Assembly: GCA_035235625.1 (NCBI GenBank)
Contig: CP141146.1
Coordinates: 5,140,501-5,204,500, forward strand
Direction: 5' to 3'
Source of the DNA: Saururus chinensis
Lineage: Eukaryota; Streptophyta; Magnoliopsida; Piperales; Saururaceae
Length of the DNA: 64,000 nucleotides
The notes under the pieces were generated by a model. That model was given only the letters and a program-made list of their open reading frames with translations, was not told the origin of the DNA and made no database searches. Shown piece by piece: positions 24,901-37,569 of the stretch; the stretch's first letter is position 1; each line of letters starts with the position of its first letter. A program made the position numbers and the translations under genes.

Positions 24901-27346
24901 ATAGTGCTGGCAATTATGTTGTGCATCTTAGTTGGTTAAGCAACTGCTTCTACTTTGCAATTTATTTGAAAATTTTTGCATTCTTTTATTTTGACATGAG
25001 AAAAGCTTTACAAAAATCCATGCTACTTCAGGCTTAGTATTTATATTGCGTGCCAGAGGTAAAAAATGAAATTAACTTGAGGTTCTTTGACATTGTTAAC
25101 ATAATCACATTTAGAAATAATATGGAGGTTTAGTATAGTCGGTTTTATTTGATCATTTTCAGATTGGATGTAAGTCGAACCAAGGGTCAAATTTATTTCA
25201 AATAATCTGACAAAGGATAAAATGCATGACTTTTGGCTTGAAGTTAGAACCTTCATTTTTATAATTAGTAATAATAAGCTTCCATATATGTAGTGGTGTA
25301 ACTCTTTGACTCTAAACATGAATTTAAAGTGCCAATCTGTATTATAGATTGCGCATGAGAAACTTAACATGGCAAGGAAAAACTAATATCAATTTCAATT
25401 TGACGAACTGTTGATGGTAGCAGCAGCATCACTTGGCATTTGTTAATTTAAGTTCATTTCACGAGTTGTTGAATTGAGCACTTCACATTTTTGCGTACAT
25501 GCCAGGTAATCGTACTATGCAGACTTATACAGTAATTTTGAATAATCATTGCAGGCCGTTCAAATGCATTAAATATTGCTGAACGATTAAGACTGCCGCA
25601 GACAATAGTTGATAATGCTCGTGAACTATGTGGAGCCTCCAGTGTTGAACTTAATCAGGTTAAATGCCAATGGATTTAATTTTTATTTTCAAGGCTGATT
25701 TAGGGGCCTGGTTGCAATCATAGACAGTCCTAAAAAAAACTGGTTCAAGTTGACCAAATCTGTAATAACGACTCAGAAAAATGAAAGAAAATTGAAGCAG
25801 AAAGAGGAGAAGAAGATGCAAAAGAAATAGCCTTAAAGACGAGAAACTCGGAGGAAGACATCTTAGAATAGAGAAAGATAGGGCTAGAACGAGAGCAATT
25901 AATATTAAATGAAGCTCTCATTAATCTCACTCTCCTCTGTTGGCCCATAGGCTTACAACCTTTATAGACTCACAAATTGACTTGTATATTGTCCTAATTA
26001 AACTAGAACTTTCAATGGTACTCTACGACCTCTCCATAAGGCTTTCCATGGTACTAAAAATAACTCTTTGTATACCCTTCAATTAATCGCATGATTCAAA
26101 TAGGACCCTTACAATGTAACTCCTACTTATTGACTCATATTAAGTAGGAGATTTTTTAATATTATATATTACCAAAGTAATCCTTTATAACTTAGGATGT
26201 CTCTGATAAATTTACTTAATATAGAGGAGAACTAACTCAAAACAAATACCTTAGCTGGATGCACTTTATATTGGATTCACTCTTTTTCCAAAATATCCTT
26301 CAGCTATCTATAATTATAAAATACCTCTGCTGTGAAGTATTCCATATAGGCTTCCCTCTTTTTCTCCTCCTTGAAACTCATTTCTGATATATTTATGCAC
26401 TACATTCACTCGCCTGAGTTTTGCACTTCTCAAAAGTATTGAGACAATTTAGTCTGTATTTTATGGTTATTTACTGCACTCTTGCAGATAATAGTGGATA
26501 TGGAAAGATTTAAGCAAGACTTCCAACAGAATACACATGAAGCTTTAAAGTACTTGACGTGGGTAACTTAAATAGCTTTGAACGTTCAAACCTTTTCATT
26601 TAATAAGTGCCCTTTAAAATAGCCACTGTATAATAAGAACAATAGGTTGATCCTTTGTGAACAGATCATAAGTTATCAGATGGCACTGGCAAATATTTAT
26701 TGGCCAAAGTACATTTATGTAGATCCTAAAGCTATCTGTTTATGTATAATAAACTGTTTGACTGATCCTAGGCTGTCTAGAGAGCTCCACAAAAAATTGT
26801 TAGTTGCAAGGAAGAGAGTAGCGGAACATGCTTTTGCTTTGAGATACAGGAAGTTGAAGGAGATATCCGAAAATGCAGCTCAGGCCCGCTCCCTCCTTCA
26901 TAGCAGAGTACGTGAGATACGCACATCCAGCACTCAACCTTCTGCAAATAGCACTCAAATCTCTGCTGATAGAACTGAAGGGAAGATAATAAGGGATTTC
27001 CCACTAAGTAGGATACCTGGCAACGGGCAATCCTTGGCTCCATCCACTAAGCAGTCACAACTAGGTACAATATTTTTATCCTCTGGTTTCTGTTTATTAA
27101 ATCATCTACTTCTTTGCTTCATGTGCCACAAATCTGAGAATCTGAGCATTTGTCCCTGTCTGTTTTCATCAACTCATTAAATCTGCAGAGAAACGCATGA
27201 AAATACCAGAGGTTGGTGTTGTTGTCCATGTTTTATCCCTTCGTAAGCAAGCAACAGTAGTGAAGGTTGAAGAATCCAAAGGGGAGGTTATAGTTCAAGC
27301 CAATAACATGAAGTTAAAATTGAAATTAAGCGACATCCAACTGTAG
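15942..27346 (+). CDS. MUTS2: MutS2-type DNA-binding ATPase, twenty exons, no Smr domain
   Basis: Exons: 15942-16181, 16278-16406, 16678-16845, 16940-17023, 19617-19667, 19991-20047, 20127-20209, 20435-20558, 20685-20744, 21692-21943, 22309-22386, 22486-22633, 22889-23016, 23743-23790, 23969-24099, 24769-24851, 25555-25658, 26488-26558, 26772-27064, 27189-27346. Phases agree throughout; CDS 2490 bp, 829 aa. The Ser/Arg-rich first 45 residues look like a plastid transit peptide. [20 protein letters not shown] opens the MutS2 core. Walker A GPNTGGKT is at 469-476, [12 protein letters not shown] precedes Walker B LVLLDE (545-550), and [13 protein letters not shown] and TTHHGEL follow. A charged, coiled-coil-prone clamp region and a short beta-rich end ('[20 protein letters not shown]') close the protein; no Smr nuclease domain follows. 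Bacterial MutS2 suppresses recombination or rescues ribosomes; the plant role is unestablished. The exon 11 acceptor (CTTCAG at 22308) is chosen by phase and could shift. Confidence 0.92.
17335..17520. mobile_element. Short MITE, 186 bp
   Basis: The left end AAGGCATCATATGGCAA and the right end TTGCCAAACGATGCCTT are inverted repeats with a few mismatches over 17 bp. Interior palindromic sequence rich in AAAGCGG and CCGCTTT supports a foldback element. The family is not assigned; ATG on each side may be the target duplication. Confidence 0.6.
18308..18654. mobile_element. hAT-like MITE candidate, ~347 bp
   Basis: GACTGCGTTTGGTGTTGCTCAT at the left pairs with the reverse complement of the right end (GGCTGCCTTTGGTCCTGC...), 18 of 22 positions. 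No certain target duplication is visible. Confidence 0.5.
19127..19495. mobile_element. Tourist-like MITE, ~369 bp, TTA target duplication
   Basis: The left end TGTGCTGTTTGAAT and the right end ATTCAAACAGCTA are inverted repeats, and TTA lies at 19124-19126 and 19496-19498. The interior is rich in GATTCAG-like words, as in the MITE at 3066-3597. Confidence 0.6.
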
Positions 27347-27764
27347 ATGGTTTGCCTGTGCCTTACTGTTCCAATTTTGGATTGAAACCAAGGAAACATG
27401 CGGGGACTTGACTTCTCTACCTCTCCCCAGAAACATGTTCACGTTACCACTGGGGCGAAATGAGTGGAGTATGGAAGAAAAATTAATGAAATTTAGGCAA
27501 CATGGTTTCACCATTGACCGAGAGAGACAAAAATTCGATCAGAGGTAGGACCAACTATTTTTCTTCTTTTCTTTCTCTTTTATAATATAATATGTTGTAA
27601 TTTTTGAGAGTTCACAGAGATGTTCATTGTAATTTTCACCGGCCATTTAGAAGTCTTAAATTATCTCCTGCTTTCATTTTGCTACTTCATTATATTGTGC
27701 TGTAGAGATTTGAACTACAAGCCCAAATGCTTCTAAATGGTGATATGCCTGAGACAAGAGGCTA

Positions 27765-27885
27765 CTCCCTCTGACCCACTGTATTAGCTCCATTTAATTT
27801 TTTTAAATGAGCTAATTTTCAAAATAAATTTAAATTAACTCATTTTAAAAAACCAAATGAAGCTATTAATATAAGACAAAGGGAG
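27765..27885. mobile_element. Stowaway MITE, 121 bp, TA target duplication
   Basis: It begins CTCCCTCTGACCC and ends GACAAAGGGAG with TA on each side (27763-27764 and 27886-27887). The interior folds back (AATGAGCTAATTTTC / AACTCATTTTAAAAAACC). This is the canonical Stowaway terminus of Tc1/mariner MITEs. Confidence 0.8.
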
Positions 27886-28647
27886 TATTATTTTCTTAAT
27901 AATGGCCTACCACTGACTGGACGGTGGACAGTTCGTTAGCTGGTAGATTTTTTTCCCTGATTACCTAGAATAAGGTAAAGAGGCAACATGTCTTTAAAGC
28001 AAGACACTATTTCCTACAGCTTACATAACAGTTTAACTTTTACGCGCTTCTCCGGTGAAAAGCCTTGACCACAAGCTTTATCTTTGCTGGTTCTGATACT
28101 ATCAAGTGTGGAATTGTGTTGACTGTTGCGGTGAGACGGTGGTTCAGGTCATCCGTAAATGGTCCAAAAGTGTGAGAACTGAGAACACCATATCTGAAGG
28201 CATGTATGAAAAGCTTTGCAGTTTGGCATCTTTTTCGTTGGTTATGCACCATGAACCACCTGATGTAGGTATCGGCTGTTGGGGATAGACGATGTAAAGG
28301 CTCTGAATCAGAACCGGAAAGAAACTGCACCTTCCCCAACAATTTATGTTTACGTTACCATGCGACCATGCCATGGGGACAGCTGCACTCCTGCACCTGC
28401 TTACTCACCACCTTTTATCTTCTTTAATGGTGTTTCTCTCAAGATGATTTAAATGGGCCACAAATGTCGGTTTCTGGCTTTCTGTCATAGATGGACCACA
28501 TGTTACGCCTCTATTCTGTTTTCTTATGTCATATATACATGATTGTACGTAAGAGGACCATAGTTATATATCAAAACTCACCATTTGAAACAGAACCGCT
28601 GATGTGATGCTGCATGCTTACGACTGTTAATTTAGAATTGATTAATA

Positions 28648-28844
28648 TTCTCTCAGTTTTTAAATTAGTTTTATTTAGTAAAAAAGTTTATTCTATATTA
28701 ATAACTTTGTTATATATAATTTAAATGATTAAGTATTTAAAAAAATATGACAAGTTTACTTTCTCTTCTCTTATGTGTAAGTGTCACCATTCAATAAAAA
28801 CTACTAATATTTTAAAGGTAACTATTAATATAGAAAGGAGGGAG
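28648..28844. mobile_element. Stowaway-like MITE, ~197 bp
   Basis: Left TTCTCTCAGTTTTTAAA and right GAAAGGAGGGAG are related inverted ends. The core ATTCAATAAAAA is the reverse complement of the core in the copies at 14622 and 36279. The right boundary is uncertain by a few bases. Confidence 0.55.
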
Positions 28845-29180
28845 TGTATGAAAAAAGAAACAAAAGACGGATTTAAATATACAGCAATCTGATATACAAT
28901 AACAACGGAACGCACACTAACAGAACAAGACAATAAATTATCTACTATGTAATGATCATGCACCACTCAAACTAAACATTGTTCTTATCAGAGCCCTGAA
29001 CCTTGAACAGAGGTTCAGCAGATTCGATGGAATCTTCTCATCCTATTCTGGTCCCCAATACATGCAAAAAATGGACAGAGATCCCCCCACCACCAACAAA
29101 TTCAACTTCGGTTGAATTAGAACCCTTTCCCCATGTCTTATTCCTGGTTTTATTCAGCAAATCTCACCATTAAAGCAGTG

Positions 29181-30006
29181 TCAATGCATGTCATGTGCCT
29201 GCCCGTTCTCCTCGTTCGTGTCGCCCTCCCCACCGTCGACGCCCCAGTCAAAGGTGACGTCCAGGAAATACAGCAAGAAGACCAGGACCACGCAGCACAG
29301 AAACATGGGGATGGGCCCGAAGAGCCACAAGAACAACGGCAAGGAGAAGTAGAACCCACGCAGGCCGGCGGACCAGAAGTGGCTCCCTCGGTTCACGGCC
29401 CGGGCCACGTACTCGGCCGAGATGCTGGCCGACTTGCGGCGGAGGGGCACGTTGATGAGGATGCTAGCATGGCTGTAGTACCTGATGGACTGCACGTTCA
29501 TGAGGAAGGCCACGAGGAAGCAGACGAGGATGGAGAAGTACTTGACCGACATGGCCATCTCGCTCTGGTCCCCGTACACAATCCCGTGCTGCCGGAACTC
29601 GTTCATCCCGCCGCCGTTGTTGGCCATCAGCACGGCGATGAGGGAGCTGAGCATGATGCCGGTGGTGGCCAGGAGGGTGGAGGCCATGATGTTGTTCCTC
29701 AGGGTCTGCACCGCCAATACCCCATTCTTGCCGGTGTCCTATGCAACATATACACACACACACATCAACAAAGATTGGCGCTTGATTGAATTGGAAAAAG
29801 AAGGAAGAAGAAAGAAGACTGGTTTGATCAACTAATCGACTTGCCTCCATCATGGCCCGGACCCAGACCCGGCGGTTGATGGCGTTGAGGCCCATCACTG
29901 TCGTCTTGGGGTGCTTCACCACGCGGTAGAAGAGCCATGCATGGTATGCCGCCATTAGTGCAAGTCCCACTGGGACTAGTATGTAGTCCAGGATCTCTTT
30001 CTTCAT
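29181..30006 (-). CDS. DUF599 membrane protein, copy A, two exons
   Basis: Exons are complement 29845-30006 (54 codons) and 29181-29738; the protein is 239 aa. Family signatures are LVPVGLALMAAYHAWLFYRV near the start, RRVWVRAMME at the exon 1 end, then DTGKNGVLAVQTLRNNIMAS across the splice, SIRYYSHASILINVP, and two long hydrophobic helices before an acidic tail. It is predicted to be a four-helix integral membrane protein of unknown function. The intron (106 bp, with a CA microsatellite) starts GCAAGT, not GT, and ends TAG. The start MKKEIL at 30006 is preferred over an in-frame ATG 14 codons upstream because the paralogue conserves only the MKKEIL part. The gene is GC-rich. It is paralogous to 49403-50366. 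Confidence 0.9.
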
Positions 30007-30137
30007 GGCGGTCACTGCCAATGCCCTGGTTCTGAAAGAATGAGACAAAGGAGGGAATCAGGGAGGGGGTGTGACGAGATTTAAAGGAGTGAAAGCAAGC
30101 TTTTTGACAAGTTGGGAGAGAGGCTCGGGTGATGGGT

Positions 30138-30166
30138 GGTATTTATGCTGGAGGGTTAGGTCTACG
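30138..30166 (-). promoter_or_regulatory. DUF599-A promoter: AC-like element plus TATA-like box
   Basis: Read on the minus strand, TAGACCTAACCCTCC is followed by a CATAAATA box, 134 bp before the start codon. ACCTAAC equals the AC-III type MYB target. The same block (GGAGGGTTAGGTCTA on the plus strand, beside ATTTAT) is kept upstream of DUF599-B at 50519-50544. The promoter role is inferred from position and conservation. Confidence 0.5.
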
Positions 30167-30509
30167 AAGTGGGATCTTACGTGGGGTAACTAAGCACGGG
30201 TTGCTGTGTTACCCCATAACGGCTTGACGGCTAGCTGCTTCCATCAATGTTCTTTTTTGTTTTTTTGTTAATTGAGGGTTTCCATCAATGTTTTTTTGTC
30301 AAGATTAAAAGTACGTTTGAAGCTTCCGTGGCCACTGGCTTGAATCTTTGATGACTAGATACGGAGAAAGGGATAGCATTCGAAGAAAAAAACAGTTCTA
30401 ATAATTAAATATGAAAAAGGATTGTAGAGCAAAACGAAAGAGTTAATACGTTGAGGAACAACGTTGGGAGAACCAAAAAACCATTAAACATTAAATATTA
30501 AAAAAGGTA

Positions 30510-30704
30510 CTCTCTCCGTCCGATATTAATAGTTCTATTTGACAAAAATATATATTTCATATATATTAATAATTTTATTCTGTTAAATTTAAGTGATTAT
30601 ATACTAAAAGAGTATAATAAGCTTCTTTTTTCTTCTTTGAATTTTTTCATTCAATAAAAAGTATTATTTTTTTAAATATAATTATTAATATTGGATGGAG
30701 GGAG
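30510..30704. mobile_element. Stowaway MITE, 195 bp, TA target duplication
   Basis: Ends are CTCTCTCCGTCCGATATTAA and the reverse complement of CTCCCTCCATCCAATATTAA. TA duplications are at 30508-30509 and 30705-30706. The core is in reverse orientation relative to the 36279 copy. Confidence 0.85.
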
Positions 30705-30706
30705 TA

Positions 30707-31689
30707 CTTTTTTGCTCATCTCTTTGTTTTCTCATCTTTTTGTTAGACATGGTTAATTAATGATTCTTTAACTATTTTATAATATAATTACAAAATTTAG
30801 TTAAAATGAATTTTAGATATATCAAAATGTCAAGTCACGTCTCCGCTAATTCTTAAAATTAAGAGACTCCAGACTCAAATACTTATATTCTTTTCTTTAA
30901 CTTAATGTCTATTTTTCTACTTTTTTCACTAAATTGCCTCCCCTCTACCTTTGTCTATGCCCACCTTCCACCTCATCTACATCCCCTTCCACCTTTGCAA
31001 CCATCTCCCCCTCCATCTCGCTTCATTCTCTACCTCTTCCATTGCCTCATCTTCCTCCTTTTATTTATTTTCGAAAGTATGATAGAATTGGCTACAAGCT
31101 AGCCAGGAAGCCATTGATTTTTTTTATAAACTACTTTAACCACTTTAAAAAGAATGAATTTTATTTGTATTTAATTCTGAACTTCAACAAGTTTAAAGCT
31201 AAGTGTTAAATTGCCAAAATACAAGTTATCTTTGAGCATCAAAAGGGCTCTTTCTACAACGAAGCCAACAACCTACTATGGGAAATAACTCTAGTTTAGT
31301 AGTTTAGCTTTAAACATGTTGAGGAGTTTGTCAGGATCACAATTAATTTTTTTAATATTTGAGTTTATAAAAATAAAATTTTAAACAGCTCATTGGCTAG
31401 TTAGCAACCAATCCCGTCAAATTCTAGGAAGAAAGAAGTGTATGAGGAAATGGAGGAGGAGGGAGAGAAGGAGGACAAGCGGAGGCGGGACAGGGGGAGG
31501 AGGCAATGGAGGGGAGGAATAGATTTAACCAATTTGTAAGAGCTAGTGCTTGATTGAATTGGAGAAAATGGGAAGATATTTAGATGCACCTACTTGCAAT
31601 AAGCCTAAAACGAGCCCCCATTTATAAATGGGTGCATGGCAATGAAAACTGGTTGCAATCGGTTACCTCTAAAAAAGAACTAGTTATAA
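30707..31689. other. Intergenic DNA left of the CACTA element
   Basis: A pyrimidine-rich stretch (30930-31060) and a purine-rich stretch (31430-31520) face each other like the arms of an imperfect inverted repeat. Open frames in them are low-complexity and not convincing as genes. Confidence 0.45.
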
Positions 31690-32577
31690 CACTACAAAAT
31701 TTATATTTATAACGGGGGTTTAAAACCTCCGTAAAAGCTTCTAAAACCCCCGCCTAAACTTTTAGCGAGGGTTCTTACTTCGCCTCTAAAAGCCCCGTCG
31801 CAAAAGGTTTTTGGCGGAGGTTGTGGCGGGGGTTTAAAACCTCAACTAAAAGTTTGAAGTTTTTACGGAGGTTTAAAACCCCCGCTATAAGAAGTATTTC
31901 AAATATCAATTAATAGTTTTTGTAGAGGTTTAAAACCCCCGCGAAAAAGTAAATATAAGTTAATAGTCTTTGCATAGGTTTAAAACCCCCGCAAAAAGTA
32001 CAAGAGGTAAGGGCACTTTAGACAATTTATTAAAAATAATTTCATTGTAAATTATTTTTTTCATCTTCCCCATATAATTTTTAAGACACAATTTACATAA
32101 AAAATAATTATTTTCAACATCTAAAAAACATAATTTCATTACTTTTAAAAATTCCACAATTTTTTAACACATAAATTCATAAACAATAACCCTCTAAATC
32201 ATTGTTCTTGTTCAAAATTTGACACTTGGTCCAAGCTTCCTGATGGGCACGAAGCTTAAATTGCTCAAACGAAGATGGTTGGACAGTTATGTGAATGGGG
32301 TCAGTATCTTGGGGCATGAGGAGCAGCTCCTCCCCTTGGCTGAGGTAATTAAATTGGGCATTCTTCATAGCTACCCATCTCCACTGCCTCTTTCTTTTGG
32401 TTCCATTCTACGTCAGTGACATGAACTGTTCCGGATATGGGCTTATAGCACTGGAAATAGCCCTTTATTCTCTTCTCCTTTGGGTCCCATCCCGCTCCCT
32501 GGTAGTTAAACAATCCAACAACACCTACGAGCTGATTAAGCACTGTAATGCAAAATATGTAGACACATTCATCACTA

Positions 32578-32716
<139 letters not shown>

Positions 32717-33091
32717 CGTAGAATGTATAAAATTGGACTTGGGTTAAAAACTAGTACCTTGTTTAAGTTCCAAATCTTGAGAATGGTCTAATGATCAACA
32801 AAGGGTTCTTAAAGAGACAATCCCTGGTGGGGAGGATGAAGTGCAGGCATATGGGGATGGTTCCATTAGGGAAAACCAACTTCTTAATAAGATCGAAATC
32901 ATGGCCTCCCACCGAGTCACTCACAGTTATATGACTGAAACCAACTTTAGTTTTGACTGACCTATTACTTATGATTGGTCCTACAGTTATATGAGTGGCA
33001 AAATTGCAAGTGCTAAAGAATGAAGGTCATTTCACTTATGATAGGAAGAAATGGCTCTTGAGAATTAAGTGTTGCATTAGATAAATGTCTG

Positions 33092-33190
33092 CAATAGAAA
33101 CCAGACTGTAAGTTTTTCCTACAAAGAGATAATTTATTTAATAGACCTTCTCAATAGAAACCAGACTGTAAGTTTTTCCTACAAAGAGAT
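33092..33190. repeat. 39-bp unit duplicated with 60-bp period
   Basis: The unit starting CAATAGAAACCAGACTGTAA is at 33092-33130 and again, identical, at 33152-33190, inside the CACTA element. Confidence 0.9.
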
Positions 33191-35635
33191 GACAAAAGTG
33201 AAAATATGAGAAGTAGGTTTACGAAGATGGAGATGATATGATAGTTTATCAATTTAACTAAAAAAGACATCTCTATTACTACATAAATCTTTTCAAAATA
33301 AAGGAGAGGCTAGCAACAAGAGGGCCAATCTAAGCACCACTAAAACAGAGGCTCACAGAGCACATATTTTTGTTCACGGAGCGCATATTGAATCACAGAG
33401 CACAAGGCCAATCTAAGCAACACAAAAACAGAGACTCTTTTGGGCCCATCTCAGAAAGATCTCGTATGCAGAAATCATTCTGCATGCTTCTCAGTTGAGT
33501 GACTGAGACCACAATTCATTCCGCCATCTCTTCTCACCAAGGTTTGCAATCTCAGTCTCAGTATCAATTTTGGTCAACCATAGATTATCTCATAGATATA
33601 TCCGAGAGAACAAGAATGCACCAGCATAAATTGATGCGTTGGATCGCTGTATATACGTGTACATTTATGTACATATGTATGTTGCCCTTACATGTTTGTG
33701 TGTGTATATACATTGGTAAGTCCCTCTTTTCAAATTGCCATGGTCTTCTAAGAGTTGTTTCTTACCGGTTGAATATGGAGTTTCTTTATTTTGATCTATA
33801 TGTATTGTTTAGATCCATAAATCTGCCTATATTTATTGTTTAGATCCACTTTGCAAACACTGGCTGCTAAAAGTATCCTATGCAGCATCCAGTATTAGTA
33901 TCATTGAGTGTTTTTTTGTTTTGTTCTTATCCCTGCATCATATCTTATATTTTATTACTGGTTTTCTTTTGACTACTTCTAAAAGTACCTTCATATAAGT
34001 GTCTGATTCCTGTCGGATTGAACTAAAAAGGACTAATCCTATTGTCTGCTTATTTTATTCCTGCCAGCAGCATTCCTTTTTTACTTTTTTGGTACACAGC
34101 TTCTAGCAGGCAGGAATGCCCTCAAGGCAATAACACTGCTGTCATTAAACCCGGTGTTCTTTCCGAAACAATTCTATTCTAGGATTCCAGGATTGCTCTT
34201 AAATAAAAAATAATGCTGTCAGCAGGATTCCTGCTGCATCCTGCCTCAAACAGCAAGTATTACACCATAAAGGACTTATGGAAAAAGATAAGAAAAAAGG
34301 GACACTATGGAGAAAAGGAAGAGGACAAGCTCAAAGAGCAGTATAATACAATAAAAAACTTCAATGTAATCTTCAATTTCTCTCTCTCTTTCAAACCAAC
34401 CTAAGATAAAAGATGAACATAGGCAAGTAGGTTTGGTTTTTTCAGTAGCATAGAAGTGAATATATAGAAGTGAAACCTCTTTATCATAATATCTTAGGTT
34501 GCAAATTTCAAATTCATATCAGAGAGAGAATTAACTAGAAACTACCATTTCGCATACACTAAACACTACTATTTAGTCTCATCCCTTTAAGTCTTGATTT
34601 CCCACTGGTCTTCTGAAACTCATCTATTTTTATTTTTAACTCTTCATTCAGGAACTACCTACAATAAGCTCAAGATGAGCATACCATCAATGGTGGACTA
34701 CGATTTTCATTCAATGTCCGCCCATCAAGCACTCGATATCCTTTGCTCCAATGCTCTCAGTATTTACCTCACATGAATTTTTTCAAATCATTTCTCATAA
34801 CAGAATGCAATCCTTGTATCCTTAGAATTATAAAACATCATGCCCTGACTTAAACTTTGAATCAACCAAGAAGACATCCTATTCCAAGATTAAATCATCG
34901 TCCCATCCACCTTGTAGTTAAACAAAGAAATGTTGCATTGTCTCAGTGATAGTAGCGATATGACAAAAAAAAAAACTACAAATACAAGGCATTTCATTTA
35001 TTTCCTCAGGGAAAAGCTATTGAAGAATCTAACTGCTGCTTACAAACATTATGACGAATAAGTGGAGGTACAAACCTTTGGAAATTCAAGTTCATGGCGA
35101 ATGGGTAAGGTTATCATACAAATTTCGAATCCACTTTCTAATCGCGCTGTATCATCTATATCCACGGTTTTGATCCCGTAATGAATGCACCTATTCAAAA
35201 CACCATCTGCGAACACCTATACAAATGCATTACCATAAAGAAGATGCTGCCTACAATAAATCACCACACTCCACGAGCCCCAAACAGATGTTTCACCACA
35301 ATACGACTCTTCATAGCACTAATTTTCTCTGGCCTAACCTAAATGATATATATCAAAAGAAAAAACTTAGAAATTTTAAAAACAAAGAAAGAAAAGGAAA
35401 GTCGCTATTGCACTACCCACAGCTCTGAAATACCTAGAAAGAAAAACCAGAATAAAACACATAAAAGGGGAAAAGCAATTTTTTACCTGCGATCCTTCTG
35501 CCCCAGATGGCTTTTCATAGCTGTGTGTGGATTGCGGAGGTCTGCCTCTTCTTTTGCACGTCCCCCACAATGATTCTCTACCCACAGCAAAAGATCAATT
35601 TTCGCCGTCGCCTCTGCACCCTATGGTTCGCTAGC

Positions 35636-35718
35636 GCTCTCTGTGCAAAGGCGATTTCGATCGAGAGGGCAGTTCGGTAGTGCTCTCTGTGCAAAGGTGA
35701 TTTCGATCGAGAGGGTAG
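35636..35718. repeat. Tandem duplication near the CACTA right end, 46-bp period
   Basis: GCTCTCTGTGCAAAGG followed by GATTTCGATCGAGAGGG occurs twice (35636-35672, 35682-35718) with two mismatches. Confidence 0.8.
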
Positions 35719-36278
35719 AAAAAGGCGGGAGAGATTAGTGGGTAGTTTTGGTGAAAGCGTTGATGATGGCGCGTAGTGGGAGATAATCGCGGGAACGGGG
35801 ATTTGATCGGATCTCTAGAGGGGTTTTTAAAAGTCGCCTCCACAAGACATCCGTCTCGAGCGTCCGCTTGGGCCAGTAAGTCAAAACGGCGGAGGCCCAT
35901 ATAAAACCCCCTCTATTTCTATACTTTTTACGGAGGTTTACAAAAACCACTACCGTATAAGTGCCGCAGTAAGTCTTATTTTTGTAGTGTAACTAACTTT
36001 TTACTGCTACATGCCCACTTGCAATAAGGGGCTTATTACATGTGGGCGTATTTTAAACTTCTTGAAAAAATGTGGCAAAACTTGACTTGATTTATCTTTT
36101 GGTTGCTTCCATGAATGTTGTTTTTATAATCATAGTATACTTTCAAATTAGTCCATTAATTCACCTACACTAATTACATTTGATGAATTAGCACCCTTTA
36201 TCTTCGTGACTAGATATGAAGACATGCACAATATTGAAAAACAAAAAGAGAAGCATTTGAAGTATTAATTAAGTTATA

Positions 36279-36476
36279 CTCTCTCCATCTTATATTAATA
36301 TCTATAATTAAAAAAATAATAATTTTTATTGAATGGTAAAATACACATATAAGAGAGGGAGAATAATCTTATAATACTCTTTTTTAAGTATTCAACCACT
36401 TAAATTAAACAAAATAAGACTATTAATGTAGAACAAAAATTTTCGCCAGATAAAACTATTAATTTAGGACAAAGAG
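36279..36476. mobile_element. Stowaway-like MITE, 198 bp, TA target duplication
   Basis: It begins CTCTCTCCATCTTATATTAA and ends TTAGGACAAAGAG, with TA at 36277-36278 and 36477-36478. The internal TTTTTATTGAATGGTAAAAT core links it to the copies at 7519, 14622, 28648 and 30510. Confidence 0.75.
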
Positions 36477-37569
36477 TATAAAAAAATATGACTTCTTTTT
36501 GTTGTCTCTTTGTTTGACGGTGAACAACTGATGGATGCATGATTTCTTAAGTAGTTTAATTTCTTAGAACAACCAGGAGGATTAGTTGGTTGGTATAAAG
36601 AGTAACAGCGTGCCGATTTCTTTTTCTTTTCTCTTTTGCACTGGTTCTCTTTCTTCAAAACAAGACACTACTCGTGGGCAGAAGCCGTTTCCAACTTCCC
36701 TTCAAGAGTGTACCATCAAAACAACTTTTCTTATGTAAATATATCCAACAGAGGAATAAGAAACACGAGAGTTGCTAAAAGCATGCAGACGTCATGAGTG
36801 CGTTGAGGAGGTTTATTTGGAGGGAAGCACTTTCTATCCTCTCTACTAACAATGTCTAAGTATACACACTTACATATATTAGCATTAGCATTTTTAATAT
36901 TAACGTATACTAACATGTGTACCGTATGTCGATTTTGACTTTGTACCAGGAAATTATGGATGGATATATAGTTGATGTTTGGCTGGAGGACCTCAATTGC
37001 GTTGAGAGCCACCGGAAGTACTACTTTGTTGCATATACGGAGTATATGCTTTGTATATATTAACCGTAATGAACATGCTGAATCCGCAGGCAGTGCGTTT
37101 CAATCTACGAATTATTTAAAGAAGCCAATACGTTCATATTGTCACATATTGTTTTCAGGAGTCAGCTATTCCATGAGGGGCTACAAGGAACCGTAAGAGA
37201 CTCACGAGTCAGGTGAGTTTACTATGTCATTGTGTTCAAACAATTAGGTTAACACAAACTACTACTCTTTTTCCCCTCTCTTGTCTTATATTAAGTGTCT
37301 TATTTTTAAAAAATATTTACCTTACATTAAATGTCTCATTTCTCATACTCCTACTATGAAAGAAAGTTTCTAATACTCTTACCATAGTAGAAAGAGTATG
37401 AGAATCTAAGTTGAAGATGAAAATCTAAGTCAAACAGCCTCTTTCTGTAACTCGGCAAGGCAACAACGAATGCTTTCTCTTCCCCCCACCTTTTCCTTCC
37501 CTTCTTGTTTTTTTCTTTTCTTCTTCGCGCGGCAGCCGACCGCGGCTAGTTTTGCTACTAGCCAATGGG

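Larger units (their letters stand above)
27347..29180. other. Intergenic DNA between convergent MUTS2 and DUF599-A
   Basis: MUTS2 and DUF599-A converge here, so this holds both 3' ends. It contains two Stowaway-like MITEs (27765-27885 and 28648-28844). The segment 28980-29050 is strongly conserved downstream of DUF599-B and is probably DUF599 3' UTR. Confidence 0.6.
23955..30170. repeat. Segmental duplication, copy A (functional MUTS2 side)
   Basis: This block covers MUTS2 exons 15-20, the following intergenic DNA, the DUF599 gene and its promoter. Exons 15-17 and their introns match 43122-45240. 28430-28620 matches two tandem blocks at 47800-48160. 28980-30170 matches 49200-50550. Order and orientation are the same, so it is a direct duplication about 20 kb apart. 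Confidence 0.85.

Noticed and set aside
26647..27180. 177-aa frame as a separate gene
   Set aside because: It is MUTS2 exon 19 (26772-27064) extended into flanking introns.
29133..29789. 218-aa plus-strand frame
   Set aside because: Antisense to the DUF599-A coding exon; His/Glu/Val-rich shadow created by high GC at third positions.
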